DNA from: an uncultured Bacteroides sp.
GTDB lineage: Bacteria > Bacteroidota > Bacteroidia > Bacteroidales > Bacteroidaceae
DNA: 64,000 bases
Direction of reading: 5' to 3'
Assembly (NCBI GenBank): GCA_959606905.1
Contig: CAUHML010000009.1
Location: 29,597 to 93,596 of the forward strand
Shown here: in pieces, positions 29,200 through 38,737 of the stretch
Layout of the letters: each line of letters opens with the position of its first letter
Numbering within the stretch: the stretch's first letter is position 1
Notes under the pieces: generated by a model
What the model was told of the DNA's origin: nothing
Databases searched by the model: none
What the model saw: only the letters and a program-made list of their open reading frames with translations
Made by a program: the position numbers and the translations under genes

Positions 29200-29257
29200 C
29201 GAACCGATCACCTTAACACTGCCAGTGTTACGCTCTAGCCAGATGAGCTAACGCCCC
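29184..29257 (-). tRNA. tRNA-Ala (anticodon GGC)
   Basis: A 74-nt cloverleaf on the minus strand. The acceptor GGGGCGT pairs with ACGCTCC, including the G3-U70 wobble that marks alanine tRNAs. The D-arm is GCTC/GAGC. The anticodon stem TAACA/TGTTA has loop CTGGCAG (anticodon GGC, reading GCC). The T-arm is ATCGG/CCGAT with TTCGAGT. CCA is not encoded. A TATATTTG promoter lies at 29308-29315 and a terminator at 29147-29169. Confidence 0.95.
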
Positions 29258-29307
29258 TTCTTTAATCTTATATGATAACGTTTGTAAACGAATCTTTTTT
29301 GTTGGCG

Positions 29308-29315
29308 CAAATATA
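29308..29315 (-). promoter_or_regulatory. Promoter -7 element TATATTTG of tRNA-Ala
   Basis: A minus-strand match to TAnnTTTG about 50 bp before the tRNA 5' end, giving a short leader. It sits in the divergent gap with the DUF4286 gene. Confidence 0.5.
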
Positions 29316-29338
29316 ATGCAATATTCTGAAATAATTGC

Positions 29339-29346
29339 TATGTTTG
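29339..29346 (+). promoter_or_regulatory. Promoter -7 element TATGTTTG of the DUF4286-ruvC operon
   Basis: Matches TAnnTTTG and lies 27 bp before the DUF4286 start. Confidence 0.5.
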
Positions 29347-29373
29347 CGGTAAATAATAGTTTAAAATAAAGAA

Positions 29374-29676
29374 ATGCTGATTTATAATACGACTTTTCAG
29401 GTGGATGACGACGTTCACGATAATTTTCTGATTTGGATTAAAGAATCCTATATTCCCGAAGTACAGAAGCACGGTGCATTGAAGACGCCGCGTATCTGCC
29501 GGATATTGAGCCACCGGGAGGAAGGAAGTGCTTACTCCTTGCAGTGGGAGGTAGAGAGTAGCGGGATGCTGCACCGCTGGCATCTGGAACAGGGAGTGCG
29601 CCTGAATGATGAACTTACAAAAATATTTAAGGATAAGGTGATTGGTTTTCCGACATTAATGGAGGTGATAGAGTGA
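29374..29676 (+). CDS. DUF4286 family protein
   Basis: A 100-residue soluble protein with the compact alpha/beta pattern of DUF4286 ([47 protein letters not shown]). The family is small and widespread in Bacteroidetes, with no assigned reaction. Its stop overlaps the GTG start of ruvC, so the two are translationally coupled. It has a TATGTTTG promoter element just upstream. Confidence 0.85.
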   Translation: MLIYNTTFQVDDDVHDNFLIWIKESYIPEVQKHGALKTPRICRILSHREEGSAYSLQWEVESSGMLHRWHLEQGVRLNDELTKIFKDKVIGFPTLMEVIE

Positions 29677-30239
29677 TTCAACCGGTAAAAGAAAAGATAA
29701 TCCTGGGTATTGACCCCGGTACTACGATCATGGGATATGGGATCTTGAGAATAAAAGGAACCAAGCCCGAAATGGTTGCAATGGGGATTATCGACTTGCG
29801 TAAATTTGCCAATCACTATCTGAAACTACGCCATATCCATGAGCGTGTATTGAGTATCATTGAAAGCTATCTGCCTGACGAACTGGCTATTGAAGCACCA
29901 TTCTTCGGCAAAAACGTGCAGTCGATGTTGAAGTTGGGGCGTGCGCAGGGAGTAGCAATGGCAGTGGCCCTAAGCCGTGACATACCAATCACCGAGTATG
30001 CTCCTTTGAAAATTAAAATGGCTATTACCGGAAACGGACAGGCCTCGAAAGAGCAAGTGGCGGATATGTTGCAGCGAATGCTTCGCTTTTCGAAAGAAGA
30101 TATGCCTACTTTCATGGATGCGACAGACGGTTTGGCGGCCGCATATTGCCATTTTCTGCAAATGGGACGGCCGGCATTGGAAAAAGGATATAATAGTTGG
30201 AAAGATTACATAGCAAAGAACCCGGATAAGGTGAAATAA
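29673..30239 (+). CDS. ruvC: Crossover junction endodeoxyribonuclease RuvC
   Basis: A 188-residue Holliday-junction resolvase that cuts four-way DNA junctions with RuvAB during recombinational repair. The acidic metal-binding residues of the RNase H-like fold are visible: D14 (LGIDPGTT), E74 ([10 protein letters not shown]), and D149 with D152 ([13 protein letters not shown]). The GTG start overlaps the DUF4286 stop by 4 bases. Normal family length. The next gene, a pullulanase, begins 72 bp later and could be read through. Confidence 0.97.
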   Translation: MIQPVKEKIILGIDPGTTIMGYGILRIKGTKPEMVAMGIIDLRKFANHYLKLRHIHERVLSIIESYLPDELAIEAPFFGKNVQSMLKLGRAQGVAMAVALSRDIPITEYAPLKIKMAITGNGQASKEQVADMLQRMLRFSKEDMPTFMDATDGLAAAYCHFLQMGRPALEKGYNSWKDYIAKNPDKVK

Positions 30240-30311
30240 TTGAGGATATAAGTTCTATGCTATAAGTTTATAGGTGCGATAAAGCACTATATATCAAAGG
30301 AAAGGGTTAAG

Positions 30312-32318
30312 ATGAAGATGGGAACTAATTATTTAGCAATACTGGGAGTAACTACGATGACAACAGTGATGAGTTGTTCTTCTGCAAAAAAGGAATACGC
30401 TTCTTATGAACTCTATCCCGTTCGTTCGGGGAATCTTGTCGAAATGGAGTATGCTCCGGGGGCTACCAGGTTTACGCTTTGGGCGCCTACGGCTGATGAG
30501 GTACGCCTGATGCTTTATGATGCAGGGGAAGGTGGTCATGCTTACGAAACGGAGAAAATGGAACCTGCTGAAGACGGAACATGGACGGTAACCGTGGACA
30601 AAGATTTGCTGGGTAAATTCTACACCTTCAATGTGAAGATTGATGATAAATGGCAAGGAGATACACCGGGTATTAACGCTCGTGCTGTCGGAGTAAATGG
30701 CAAGCGTGCTGCTATTATTGACTGGAAATCGACCCAGCCGGAAGGGTGGGAGAGTGACCGGCGCCCTACCCTGAAATCTGCTGCCGATATGATTATCTAC
30801 GAAATGCATCATCGTGATTTCTCGTCGGATTCTACTTCGGGGGTAAAGAACAAAGGAAAATATCTTGCCTTGACCGAACGAGGAACCATGAATGCTGATA
30901 AACGTCTGACAGGGATCGACCATTTGAGAGAACTGGGGATCACGCATGTACATCTGCTTCCTTCTTATGATTATGCTTCCGTAGACGAGACGAAGCTGGA
31001 AGAAAAACAATATAACTGGGGATATGATCCGCTGAATTATAACGTGCCGGATGGTTCTTATTCGACCGACCCTTATCAGCCTGCGGTTCGTGTGAAGGAG
31101 TTCAAACAAATGGTACAGGCACTACATCAGGCAGGTATCCGGGTGATAATGGACGTAGTGTACAACCATACGTTCAATACGATAGAGAGTAACTTTGAAC
31201 GTACCGCTCCCGGTTACTTTTATCGCCGGAAAGAAGATGGTTCTCTGGCAAATGGCTCGGGATGCGGCAATGAGACTGCAAGTGAACGTCCTATGATGCG
31301 TAAATTTATGATAGAATCTGTCCTTTACTGGATTAATGAATATCATATTGACGGCTTCCGCTTTGACCTCATGGGAATACACGACATCGAGACGATGAAC
31401 GAAATCAGGAAAGCTGTCAACAAGATTGATCCTACCATTTGCATTTATGGAGAAGGCTGGGCTGCTGAAGCTCCTCAATATCCGGCGGATTCGTTGGCCA
31501 TGAAAGGAAATGTTGCCCGTATGCCGGATATCGCTGTCTTTTCGGATGAACTGCGTGATGGGCTTTGCGGACCTGTATGGGAAAAAGATAAAGGTGCGTT
31601 TCTTGCCGGTGTTCCGGGAGGAGAGGCGAGTGTAAAGTTTGGTATTGTGGGTGCGATTGAACATCCGCAAGTGCGCTGTGATTCGGTGAATTATAGCCGG
31701 CAACCTTGGGCGAAGCAACCTACACAGATGATTAGTTATGTTTCCTGTCATGACGGATTATGCCTTGTTGACCGAATAAAGGCAAGTATGCCGGGAATTA
31801 CTCCCGAACAGTTGGTCCGTCTGGATAAATTGGCGCAAACGGTGGTCTTTACTTCACAAGGTATTCCTTTTATTTATGCTGGCGAGGAAGTGATGCGTGA
31901 TAAGAAAGGAGTGGACAACAGCTACAAGAGTCCGGATGCGGTAAACGCTATTGATTGGCGGCGCAAAACTACGAATGAGGATGTTTTCACCTATTATAAG
32001 CGTTTGATTGACTTGCGTAAATCTCATCCCGCCTTCCGTATGGGAGACGCGGAAATGGTTCGGAGACATTTGGAATTCCTGCCTGTCGAGGGGAACAATC
32101 TGATTGCGTTCCTTTTGAAGGAGCATGCGAACGGTGACCGTTGGGAAGATATTATCGTTGCTTTCAACTCCCGCACTACTCCCGCACGTCTGGAAGTACC
32201 TGCCGGCAAATATACGGTAGTATGTAAGGACGGTGTGATAGATGTTCGCGGACTTGGGACGCAAACCGGACCGGAAGTAATTGTTCCCGGCCAGTCTGCA
32301 CTGATTATGTATAAATAG
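30312..32318 (+). CDS. pulA: Type I pullulanase lipoprotein (GH13)
   Basis: A 668-residue alpha-1,6-debranching enzyme for pullulan, glycogen or amylopectin-derived glucans. The lipobox VMSC suggests outer-membrane anchoring. An N-terminal CBM48-like domain (about 30-120, GATRFTLWAPTADEVRLML) precedes the GH13 barrel. Barrel motifs are VIMDVVYNHT, DGFRFDLMG (nucleophile D352), YGEGWAAE (acid/base E381) and YVSCHDG, with a C-terminal beta domain. YNWGYDP is the typical type I pullulanase signature. It lies between ruvC and an ABC ATPase, 16 bp before the latter, with no SusCD nearby. Confidence 0.93.
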   Translation: MKMGTNYLAILGVTTMTTVMSCSSAKKEYASYELYPVRSGNLVEMEYAPGATRFTLWAPTADEVRLMLYDAGEGGHAYETEKMEPAEDGTWTVTVDKDLLGKFYTFNVKIDDKWQGDTPGINARAVGVNGKRAAIIDWKSTQPEGWESDRRPTLKSAADMIIYEMHHRDFSSDSTSGVKNKGKYLALTERGTMNADKRLTGIDHLRELGITHVHLLPSYDYASVDETKLEEKQYNWGYDPLNYNVPDGSYSTDPYQPAVRVKEFKQMVQALHQAGIRVIMDVVYNHTFNTIESNFERTAPGYFYRRKEDGSLANGSGCGNETASERPMMRKFMIESVLYWINEYHIDGFRFDLMGIHDIETMNEIRKAVNKIDPTICIYGEGWAAEAPQYPADSLAMKGNVARMPDIAVFSDELRDGLCGPVWEKDKGAFLAGVPGGEASVKFGIVGAIEHPQVRCDSVNYSRQPWAKQPTQMISYVSCHDGLCLVDRIKASMPGITPEQLVRLDKLAQTVVFTSQGIPFIYAGEEVMRDKKGVDNSYKSPDAVNAIDWRRKTTNEDVFTYYKRLIDLRKSHPAFRMGDAEMVRRHLEFLPVEGNNLIAFLLKEHANGDRWEDIIVAFNSRTTPARLEVPAGKYTVVCKDGVIDVRGLGTQTGPEVIVPGQSALIMYK

Positions 32319-32334
32319 ATAAAAATAGAAGAAT

Positions 32335-33786
32335 ATGAGCCAAAATACATTCAGCATGGCGGGGGGCGTAGCACGCAACCCGCTTGTGCGTTTAGCCAAA
32401 CCCGTCACGGCAACTATCGGGGCAGACGAACATATAGCCATTGTAGGACCGAACGGTAGTGGTAAAAGCCTTTTTGTAGATACGCTGATCGGTAAATATC
32501 CGCTGCGTGAAGGAGCGCTGCAATATGATTTTTCTCCTTCTGCTACTCAGACCGTTTATGATAATGTAAAATACATCGCTTTTCGTGATACCTATGGAGC
32601 TGCCGACGCCAATTACTACTATCAGCAACGTTGGAATGCCCATGACCAGGATGAGGCTCCCGATGTCCGCGAAATGCTGGGCGAGATCAAGGACGAGCAA
32701 CTGAAAAACGAATTATTCGACCTTTTCCGTATCGAGCCTCTTCTGGATAAGAAGATTATCCTTCTTTCCAGTGGGGAATTACGCAAATTCCAGCTCACAA
32801 AGATCCTGCTGACTGCTCCCCGTGTTCTGATTATGGATAACCCGTTTATCGGACTGGATGCTCCTACACGCGAATTGCTTTTCTCTTTGCTCGATCGTCT
32901 GACGAAGATGTCGTCGGTACAGATAATTCTGGTGCTTTCCATGTTGGATGATATTCCTTCCTTCATTACTCATGTCATTCCCGTTGACAAAATGGAAGTC
33001 TTTCCGAAAATGGAACGTGAAGTCTATTTGGATGCTTTCCGTTCAAGAGATACGGTCGTTCCTTTTGACGATTTACAACAACGTATCATTGATTTGCCTT
33101 ACAATGGCAATAATTACGATGCCGATGAAGTGGTAAAACTAAACAAAGTCAGTATCCGCTATGGTGACCGTACTATTCTGAAAGAACTCGATTGGACTGT
33201 GCATCGTGGGGAGAAATGGGCATTGAGTGGAGAAAACGGTGCGGGTAAATCAACCTTGTTGAGTCTTGTTTGTGCGGATAATCCCCAATCGTATGCCTGT
33301 GATATCAGCCTGTTCGGACGAAAAAGAGGAACCGGGGAGAGTATCTGGGAAATTAAGAAACACATTGGCTACGTCAGTCCGGAGATGCATCGTGCTTACC
33401 TTAAAAACCTGCCGGCTATTGAGATTGTAGCAAGCGGTTTACATGATAGTATCGGGTTGTACAGACGTCCGCAACCGGAGCAGATGGATATTTGTGAATG
33501 GTGGATGGATGTATTCGGTATCGCAGCATTGAAAGATAAAGCATTCCTGCAACTTTCCAGTGGCGAGCAACGGCTGGCTCTGCTGGCACGTGCTTTCGTC
33601 AAAGATCCGGAACTGTTGATTTTGGATGAACCGCTTCACGGACTTGATACTTACAACCGTCGCCGGGTGAAGAAGGTGATTGAAGCCTTCTGCCAACGTA
33701 AAGATAAAACGATGATTATGGTGACACATTATGAATCGGAGCTTCCGGGTACGATAACAGACCGCATTTTCCTGAAAAGAAATTAG
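32335..33786 (+). CDS. Twin-domain ABC ATPase (ModF/PhrA-like)
   Basis: A 483-residue cytoplasmic protein with two ABC nucleotide-binding domains and no membrane segments. The first has Walker A GPNGSGKS (about residue 40) and signature LSSGELRKFQL. The second has Walker A GENGAGKST (about 300), signature LSSGEQRLALLARAF and Walker B LLILDEPLHGLD. Duplicated soluble ABC proteins of this type are named ModF (molybdate-linked) or PhrA from E. coli, but no molybdate genes are nearby and the true role is unknown. It may be co-transcribed with the pullulanase. It converges on a histidine kinase gene across a palindrome array. Confidence 0.85.
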   Translation: MSQNTFSMAGGVARNPLVRLAKPVTATIGADEHIAIVGPNGSGKSLFVDTLIGKYPLREGALQYDFSPSATQTVYDNVKYIAFRDTYGAADANYYYQQRWNAHDQDEAPDVREMLGEIKDEQLKNELFDLFRIEPLLDKKIILLSSGELRKFQLTKILLTAPRVLIMDNPFIGLDAPTRELLFSLLDRLTKMSSVQIILVLSMLDDIPSFITHVIPVDKMEVFPKMEREVYLDAFRSRDTVVPFDDLQQRIIDLPYNGNNYDADEVVKLNKVSIRYGDRTILKELDWTVHRGEKWALSGENGAGKSTLLSLVCADNPQSYACDISLFGRKRGTGESIWEIKKHIGYVSPEMHRAYLKNLPAIEIVASGLHDSIGLYRRPQPEQMDICEWWMDVFGIAALKDKAFLQLSSGEQRLALLARAFVKDPELLILDEPLHGLDTYNRRRVKKVIEAFCQRKDKTMIMVTHYESELPGTITDRIFLKRN

Positions 33787-33882
33787 ATGGCACACCGTTC
33801 AAGTTTGGTTTCTAATCTTCTTTTATGAATTGATTATTCTATTCATTTATATAAGTTATTGACTAAGGTTTTTCTCAAACCA

Positions 33883-33966
33883 TTCTCACTGTGATGAGAA
33901 TTTTTTCTCATCACAGTGAGAACTTTTTCTCATTACTATGAGAATTTTTTCTCGTCATGGTGAGAA
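33883..33966. repeat. Four-unit 22-bp palindrome array (copy A)
   Basis: Four 18-bp TTCTC...GAGAA palindromic units start at 33883, 33905, 33927 and 33949, exactly 22 bp apart with T-rich linkers. Unit 1 (ttctcactgtgatgagaa) is the exact reverse complement of unit 2, so they form one 18-bp stem with a TTTT loop. The array separates convergent genes, where it could terminate or protect transcripts. A second copy lies at 61202-61285. Confidence 0.85.
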
Positions 33967-34030
33967 TAATCCTTGCCCTGAATGTATTGTAACGGGGTTC
34001 TGGAAGTAAATTGTGAACCTGCTTTCCGGG

Positions 34031-35899
34031 TTAGCCGAGTGGATGTGTAAACCAGAAACAGGAACCCTTTCCGGGTTCCGAGTCTACTCCGATCTTTCCT
34101 CCGAGTTGTGTGATGATACTCTGGCAGATAGAAAGACCGAGACCGGTGCCGGGAATAAAATTATTGAGTTTGACAAAACGGTTGAATACAGCCGTTTGCT
34201 TTTCCGGTTCGATTCCTATACCCGTATCCTCTACGGAGAATTTCGCTTCTTTTCCTTTTATTTGGTAACTGATGGTTATACTCCCTTCGGAGGTAAATTT
34301 TAACGCATTGACTACGAAGTTTGATAATACTTGGTAAAGCCTACTTTTATCGCTGGTGAGTTGCAAATCGGGCAGATCGGGAGACAGGCGGAGTTCCACC
34401 TGCGGGGAGGTTCGCATCTGCATTGCTTGGTATAATTCATTGCATAACCGTTTGGCGTTCACTTTCTCGAAGGTAAAGTCAAAAGTTCCAGCTTCGATTT
34501 TTGACAAATCGAGAATATCGGAAATAAGTTGTAGCAGGCGTTTGTTGTTCTCTTCGATGATGGTGACATACTGCAGTTTCTCTTCCGGATTGTCCGCCTC
34601 TTGCAGCATACTCGAAAAACCGACAATCGCATTGAGCGGTGTACGTATCTCGTGGCTCATATTGGCAAGGAAGGCAGACTTTAGCCGGTCGGATTCTTCT
34701 GCTTTCTCTTTAGCTTGAATGAGCATTCGTTCCGTTTCTTTCAGTTGGGTGATATCAAAGTTGATGCACAACATTTCGATGATATTATCCTGTGGGAGAT
34801 AATTCCGGACCAACACATTCACGCGTGTCCACGTATAGTTTCCGTCAGCTCTGCGAATACGCATATCACGACATAATTTGCTACTTTCCCCTTTAATGAC
34901 CTTATCCAGAAAATCAAGCATTACAGCCCGGTCTTCGGGGTGGAAGTGGGAGTGTATGCCGATGATTTCCGGTAGTGGGGTACCTTCTTCCTCTCCTATA
35001 TTCCTGTACCAGCTGCTCAGGGCATAACCGTCCCGGCTCAAAGCGTCGAAATGGGCATAACCAACTTTGGCATAGTCGCCTACCAGGTCGAAGAAATTTT
35101 TGAACTCCTGAATCTTATTATAAGCAATGGTATTTTCGGTCTTGTCTACGTTAATCACCAAGTAATTGATCGGCTCATGATTATGGTCGTACAGCGTAGT
35201 TACTTTGGTTGTTAAATCTATACTGCCTCCCGAACTTTGTGACTGGTAGTATCCGTTTATCTTGGAAAATTCATAGCAGAATGTAAAGTCGGCGTCTTCA
35301 TTATTTCTGAGTTTCTGTTTGATCTCTTCCGGAAGCAGGGGATTCTCGAACAGATTAACTCCCAAGACATCTTCTTTGCTGGCTATATGAAACATTTCCA
35401 GTTCCTTCTTGTTAAGGTCGATCAGGAGCCCGTCTTTATTGTATAATTCGATGCCTACGGGGATATTTTTATAGATATTATGCAGAATGCGTTCACTGTT
35501 CTGCAATGCCTGGTAAGCGGACGCCATATGTGGTCCGTCTTGTGTTTCGGCTATGCCATATATCTTGGTGTTTCCTGCCTCGTCTGTTTCCTGGTAACAT
35601 ATCTTGCTGCGTATCCATACACCCCCTTTAGGAGTATCGAGCAGATATACTTCTTCAATCGTCTGCTGTAATTCATCGAAAGAGTGGGAAGTGGTGTGTT
35701 GCTGGTCTTCCCTCAGAATCCGCTTGTTGAAATCATTGAAACTAATAATACCCTCCTCGTCGAGACCGAGAAGTTGGGCTATGAAGCCGGAGCATTTGTA
35801 ACACTCTGTTTTTACATCTGCCTCCCACCAGCCGATGTTGGCTTTATTCATTAATTTCCGTAGGAAGATGTCTTCTCTGTGTGTGTCTGTTTCAGGCAT
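34031..35899 (-). CDS. PAS-domain sensor histidine kinase
   Basis: A 622-residue cytoplasmic histidine kinase without membrane segments. Three PAS-like modules occupy about residues 15-130, 140-260 and 265-395 (GWWEADVKTE; PVGIELYNKDGLLIDLN; YAKVGYAHFDALSRDGYAL). The HisKA helix has the phosphorylated H416 in NMSHEIRTPLN. The HATPase domain has N, G1 and G2 boxes (NFVVNALKFTSEG, VEDTGIGI, GTGLGLSIC). There is no receiver domain and no adjacent response regulator, so the partner is elsewhere. The signal is unknown. A ruined gene at 45.1 kb encodes a paralogous second PAS module. Confidence 0.9.
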   Translation of the reverse strand: MPETDTHREDIFLRKLMNKANIGWWEADVKTECYKCSGFIAQLLGLDEEGIISFNDFNKRILREDQQHTTSHSFDELQQTIEEVYLLDTPKGGVWIRSKICYQETDEAGNTKIYGIAETQDGPHMASAYQALQNSERILHNIYKNIPVGIELYNKDGLLIDLNKKELEMFHIASKEDVLGVNLFENPLLPEEIKQKLRNNEDADFTFCYEFSKINGYYQSQSSGGSIDLTTKVTTLYDHNHEPINYLVINVDKTENTIAYNKIQEFKNFFDLVGDYAKVGYAHFDALSRDGYALSSWYRNIGEEEGTPLPEIIGIHSHFHPEDRAVMLDFLDKVIKGESSKLCRDMRIRRADGNYTWTRVNVLVRNYLPQDNIIEMLCINFDITQLKETERMLIQAKEKAEESDRLKSAFLANMSHEIRTPLNAIVGFSSMLQEADNPEEKLQYVTIIEENNKRLLQLISDILDLSKIEAGTFDFTFEKVNAKRLCNELYQAMQMRTSPQVELRLSPDLPDLQLTSDKSRLYQVLSNFVVNALKFTSEGSITISYQIKGKEAKFSVEDTGIGIEPEKQTAVFNRFVKLNNFIPGTGLGLSICQSIITQLGGKIGVDSEPGKGSCFWFTHPLG

Positions 35900-36084
35900 T
35901 TTACAGTTTGTTCTGAAGGTTAAAAATTTGTTTAATATGTAAAAGTAGTCATTTTTGTCGGATTCCTGCTAATAAACCACCATTTTTAGGTATTGATAAC
36001 TCCTTATTCTTTCGTGAACTTTGTGGAGAAATAAAATGTTCTATATATAATGCGTAGATATAAAAAGAAAGGAGATCATTAAGA

Positions 36085-36831
36085 ATGAAAAAAATAGTAT
36101 TACTTCGTCACGGAGAGAGTGTATGGAACAAGGAAAATCGTTTCACCGGCTGGACGGATGTAGACCTTACGGAAAAAGGAGTTGCCGAAGCCGAGAAGGC
36201 AGGGGAGACGCTGAGAGAATATGGCTTCAATTTCGATAAAGCCTATACTTCCTATCTGAAACGTGCAGTGAAAACTCTGAACTGCGTGCTTGATAAGATG
36301 AATCTCGACTGGATTCCCGTGGAAAAGAACTGGCGCCTGAATGAGAAGCATTATGGAGAGTTACAAGGGCTGAATAAAGCGGAAACCGCCGGGAAGTATG
36401 GGGAGGAACAAGTGCTTGTATGGCGCCGCAGCTATGACATTGCTCCTAATCCGCTTGCAGAGAATGACCTTAGAAATCCACGTTTCGACTATCGATATCA
36501 CGAGGTACCCGATGCTGAACTGCCCCGTACCGAATCATTGAAGGATACCATTGAACGTATTATGCCTTATTGGGAATCAAATATATTTCCTGCATTGAAA
36601 ACTGCCCATACTTTACTGGTGGTAGCTCACGGTAATAGTTTGAGGGGGATTATCAAACATCTGAAACATATTTCGGATGAAGATATTATAAAACTGAACC
36701 TGCCTACTGCCGTGCCTTATGTGTTTGAGTTCGACGAGAATCTTAATGTAGCCAATGACTACTTTCTGGGTAATCCCGAAGAAATCAGAAAATTAATGGA
36801 GGCAGTAGCCAACCAGGGAAAGAAAAAATAG
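36085..36831 (+). CDS. gpmA: 2,3-bisphosphoglycerate-dependent phosphoglycerate mutase
   Basis: A 248-residue enzyme of glycolysis that interconverts 3- and 2-phosphoglycerate. The N-terminal [18 protein letters not shown] carries the phosphorylated H9. Family motifs [24 protein letters not shown] and [15 protein letters not shown] are all present, and length is typical of the cofactor-dependent class. A good AAAGGAG precedes the start. It is followed 30 bp later by the class I aldolase gene, forming a small glycolytic cluster. Confidence 0.97.
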   Translation: MKKIVLLRHGESVWNKENRFTGWTDVDLTEKGVAEAEKAGETLREYGFNFDKAYTSYLKRAVKTLNCVLDKMNLDWIPVEKNWRLNEKHYGELQGLNKAETAGKYGEEQVLVWRRSYDIAPNPLAENDLRNPRFDYRYHEVPDAELPRTESLKDTIERIMPYWESNIFPALKTAHTLLVVAHGNSLRGIIKHLKHISDEDIIKLNLPTAVPYVFEFDENLNVANDYFLGNPEEIRKLMEAVANQGKKK

Positions 36832-36861
36832 AATAAAGTTATACATTAAAAAAATGAAGTT

Positions 36862-37914
36862 ATGAATAAAGTTATAGAATTATTAGGAGATAAATCCTGT
36901 TATTATTTGGATCACACCTGTAAAACCATCGATAAATCGCTGATTCACATTCCCTCTCCCGATACAATAGATAAAATCTGGTTGGATTCAGATCGTAATA
37001 TAAAGGTATTGAATAGCCTTCAGTCTCTCTTGGGGCATGGCCGATTGGCAAATACCGGATATGTGTCCATTCTTCCTGTCGATCAGGATATCGAGCATAC
37101 CGCCGGGGCTTCTTTTGCTCCGAACCCGATCTATTTCGACCCGGAGAATATCGTGAAACTGGCTATTGAAGGCGGCTGCAACGCCGTGGCTTCCACTTTC
37201 GGAATCCTGGGTTCCGTAGCGCGTAAGTATGCCCATAAGATACCTTTCGTTGTGAAGTTGAATCATAATGAACTGCTTTCTTATCCGAACAGCTTCGACC
37301 AAGTGTTGTTTGGCACCGTGAAGGAGGCATGGAACATGGGGGCAGTAGCTGTCGGAGCTACTATCTATTTCGGTTCGGAACAGAGTCGCCGTCAGTTGGT
37401 AGAGATTGCCGAGGCGTTTGAATATGCGCACGAACTGGGTATGGCAACCATTCTGTGGTGCTATCTGCGTAACAATGATTTCAAAAAAGGAGCAATAGAT
37501 TATCACTCTGCTGCCGACTTGACCGGACAGGCTGACCGCCTGGGTGTGACCATTAAGGCGGATATTGTGAAGCAGAAACTTCCGACGAATAACGGCGGCT
37601 TTAAAGCTATCGGCTTCGGCAAGGTGGACGAACGTATGTACACCGAACTGGCGACTGACCACCCGATTGACCTTTGCCGTTATCAGGTTGCTAATGGCTA
37701 CATGGGGCGTGTAGGACTGATTAATTCCGGTGGGGAATCTCACGGAACTTCCGATTTGCGTGATGCCGTCATTACTGCCGTAGTGAATAAGCGTGCCGGA
37801 GGTATGGGACTGATTAGCGGACGTAAGGCTTTCCAGAAACCGATGAATAAAGGGGTAGAATTATTGAATGCTATCCAGGATGTTTATCTTGATCCGTCAA
37901 TAACGATCGCTTGA
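36862..37914 (+). CDS. fbaB: Class I fructose-bisphosphate aldolase
   Basis: A 350-residue aldolase of the bacterial DhnA/FbaB type, which splits fructose-1,6-bisphosphate through a Schiff base without metal. The likely Schiff-base lysine is K232 in [11 protein letters not shown]. Other family features are [13 protein letters not shown] and a phosphate-binding [13 protein letters not shown] near the C-terminus. It follows gpmA by 30 bp and probably shares its transcript. A separate promoter precedes fsa downstream. Confidence 0.93.
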   Translation: MNKVIELLGDKSCYYLDHTCKTIDKSLIHIPSPDTIDKIWLDSDRNIKVLNSLQSLLGHGRLANTGYVSILPVDQDIEHTAGASFAPNPIYFDPENIVKLAIEGGCNAVASTFGILGSVARKYAHKIPFVVKLNHNELLSYPNSFDQVLFGTVKEAWNMGAVAVGATIYFGSEQSRRQLVEIAEAFEYAHELGMATILWCYLRNNDFKKGAIDYHSAADLTGQADRLGVTIKADIVKQKLPTNNGGFKAIGFGKVDERMYTELATDHPIDLCRYQVANGYMGRVGLINSGGESHGTSDLRDAVITAVVNKRAGGMGLISGRKAFQKPMNKGVELLNAIQDVYLDPSITIA

Positions 37915-37940
37915 TACGGTTGTGAATAGAAATAATTTCT

Positions 37941-37948
37941 TATCTTTG
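37941..37948 (+). promoter_or_regulatory. Promoter -7 element TATCTTTG of fsa
   Basis: A full match to TAnnTTTG, with a TTG 18 bases upstream as -33 element and a start codon 35 bp downstream. It lies in the 69-bp gap after fbaB. Confidence 0.6.
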
Positions 37949-37983
37949 ACTATTAGATAGTTAACCATTAAAAAAATAAGAGT

Positions 37984-38640
37984 ATGAAGTTTTTTATTGA
38001 CACAGCCAATTTGGAGCAGATTAAGGAGGCACATGACCTCGGTGTACTTGACGGAGTGACTACCAACCCTTCGCTCATGGCGAAAGAAGGTATCAAGGGA
38101 ACACAGAACCAGCGTGACCATTATGTCAAGATATGTAATATCGTCAACGGTGATGTGAGTGCCGAGGTGATAGCGACCGATTATGAAGGGATGATTCGCG
38201 AAGGCGAGGAGCTGGCGGCGCTTAATCCGCATATCGTAGTGAAAGTGCCTTGTATTGCCGACGGTATCAAAGCCATCAAGTATTTCACGGAGAAAGGAAT
38301 ACGCACGAACTGTACGCTGGTCTTTTCGGTGGGACAGGCGTTGCTGGCGGCTAAAGCCGGGGCAACTTATGTATCTCCTTTCGTCGGCCGTCTGGATGAT
38401 ATTTGTGAAGATGGGATAGGACTTGTTGGGGATATTGTACGTATGTACCGCACGTATGATTACAAGACGCAAGTGCTGGCAGCTTCTATCCGTAATACGA
38501 AGCACATTATCGAATGTGTGGAAGTGGGGGCGGATGTTGCTACTTGCCCGTTGAGTGCCATTAAGGGATTGTTGAATCATCCGTTGACGGATTCGGGACT
38601 GAAAAAATTCCTGGAAGACTATAAAAAAGTCAACGGTTGA
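37984..38640 (+). CDS. fsa: Fructose-6-phosphate aldolase / transaldolase-like protein
   Basis: A 218-residue small transaldolase-family enzyme (TalC/MipB/FSA). The barrel motifs are FIDTANLEQIKEAHDLGVLDG, TTNPSLMAKEG and VVKVPCIADGIKAI with Schiff-base K87, then TLVFSVGQALLAAKAGATYV and FVGRLDD. The family includes true transaldolases and F6P aldolases that sequence alone does not fully separate. It has its own TATCTTTG promoter and ends at a strong terminator shared with the convergent regulator gene. Confidence 0.92.
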   Translation: MKFFIDTANLEQIKEAHDLGVLDGVTTNPSLMAKEGIKGTQNQRDHYVKICNIVNGDVSAEVIATDYEGMIREGEELAALNPHIVVKVPCIADGIKAIKYFTEKGIRTNCTLVFSVGQALLAAKAGATYVSPFVGRLDDICEDGIGLVGDIVRMYRTYDYKTQVLAASIRNTKHIIECVEVGADVATCPLSAIKGLLNHPLTDSGLKKFLEDYKKVNG

Positions 38641-38672
38641 GAGTAGACAAGGCTCAATATATAGAACAAACG

Positions 38673-38717
38673 GTGAACATCAGGCAGTTCGTTGCTGCAC
38701 AGTGTTCACCGTTTTTT
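38673..38717. terminator. Bidirectional terminator between fsa and the hybrid regulator
   Basis: AACGGTGAACA pairs with TGTTCACCGTT across a roughly 20-nt loop, followed by TTTTTATTTTTT. A-rich sequence on the left gives it possible activity on the minus strand as well. Confidence 0.75.
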
Positions 38718-38737
38718 ATTTTTTAGTTGTCGGATGG

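Noticed and set aside
30333..31109. A 258-residue minus-strand reading frame in the pullulanase
   Set aside because: The pullulanase frame carries all GH13 motifs; the antisense frame has none.
33883..33966. Evenly spaced repeats as a CRISPR array
   Set aside because: Units are themselves palindromic, spaced 22 bp with only 4-bp linkers. There are no unique spacers and no cas genes nearby.
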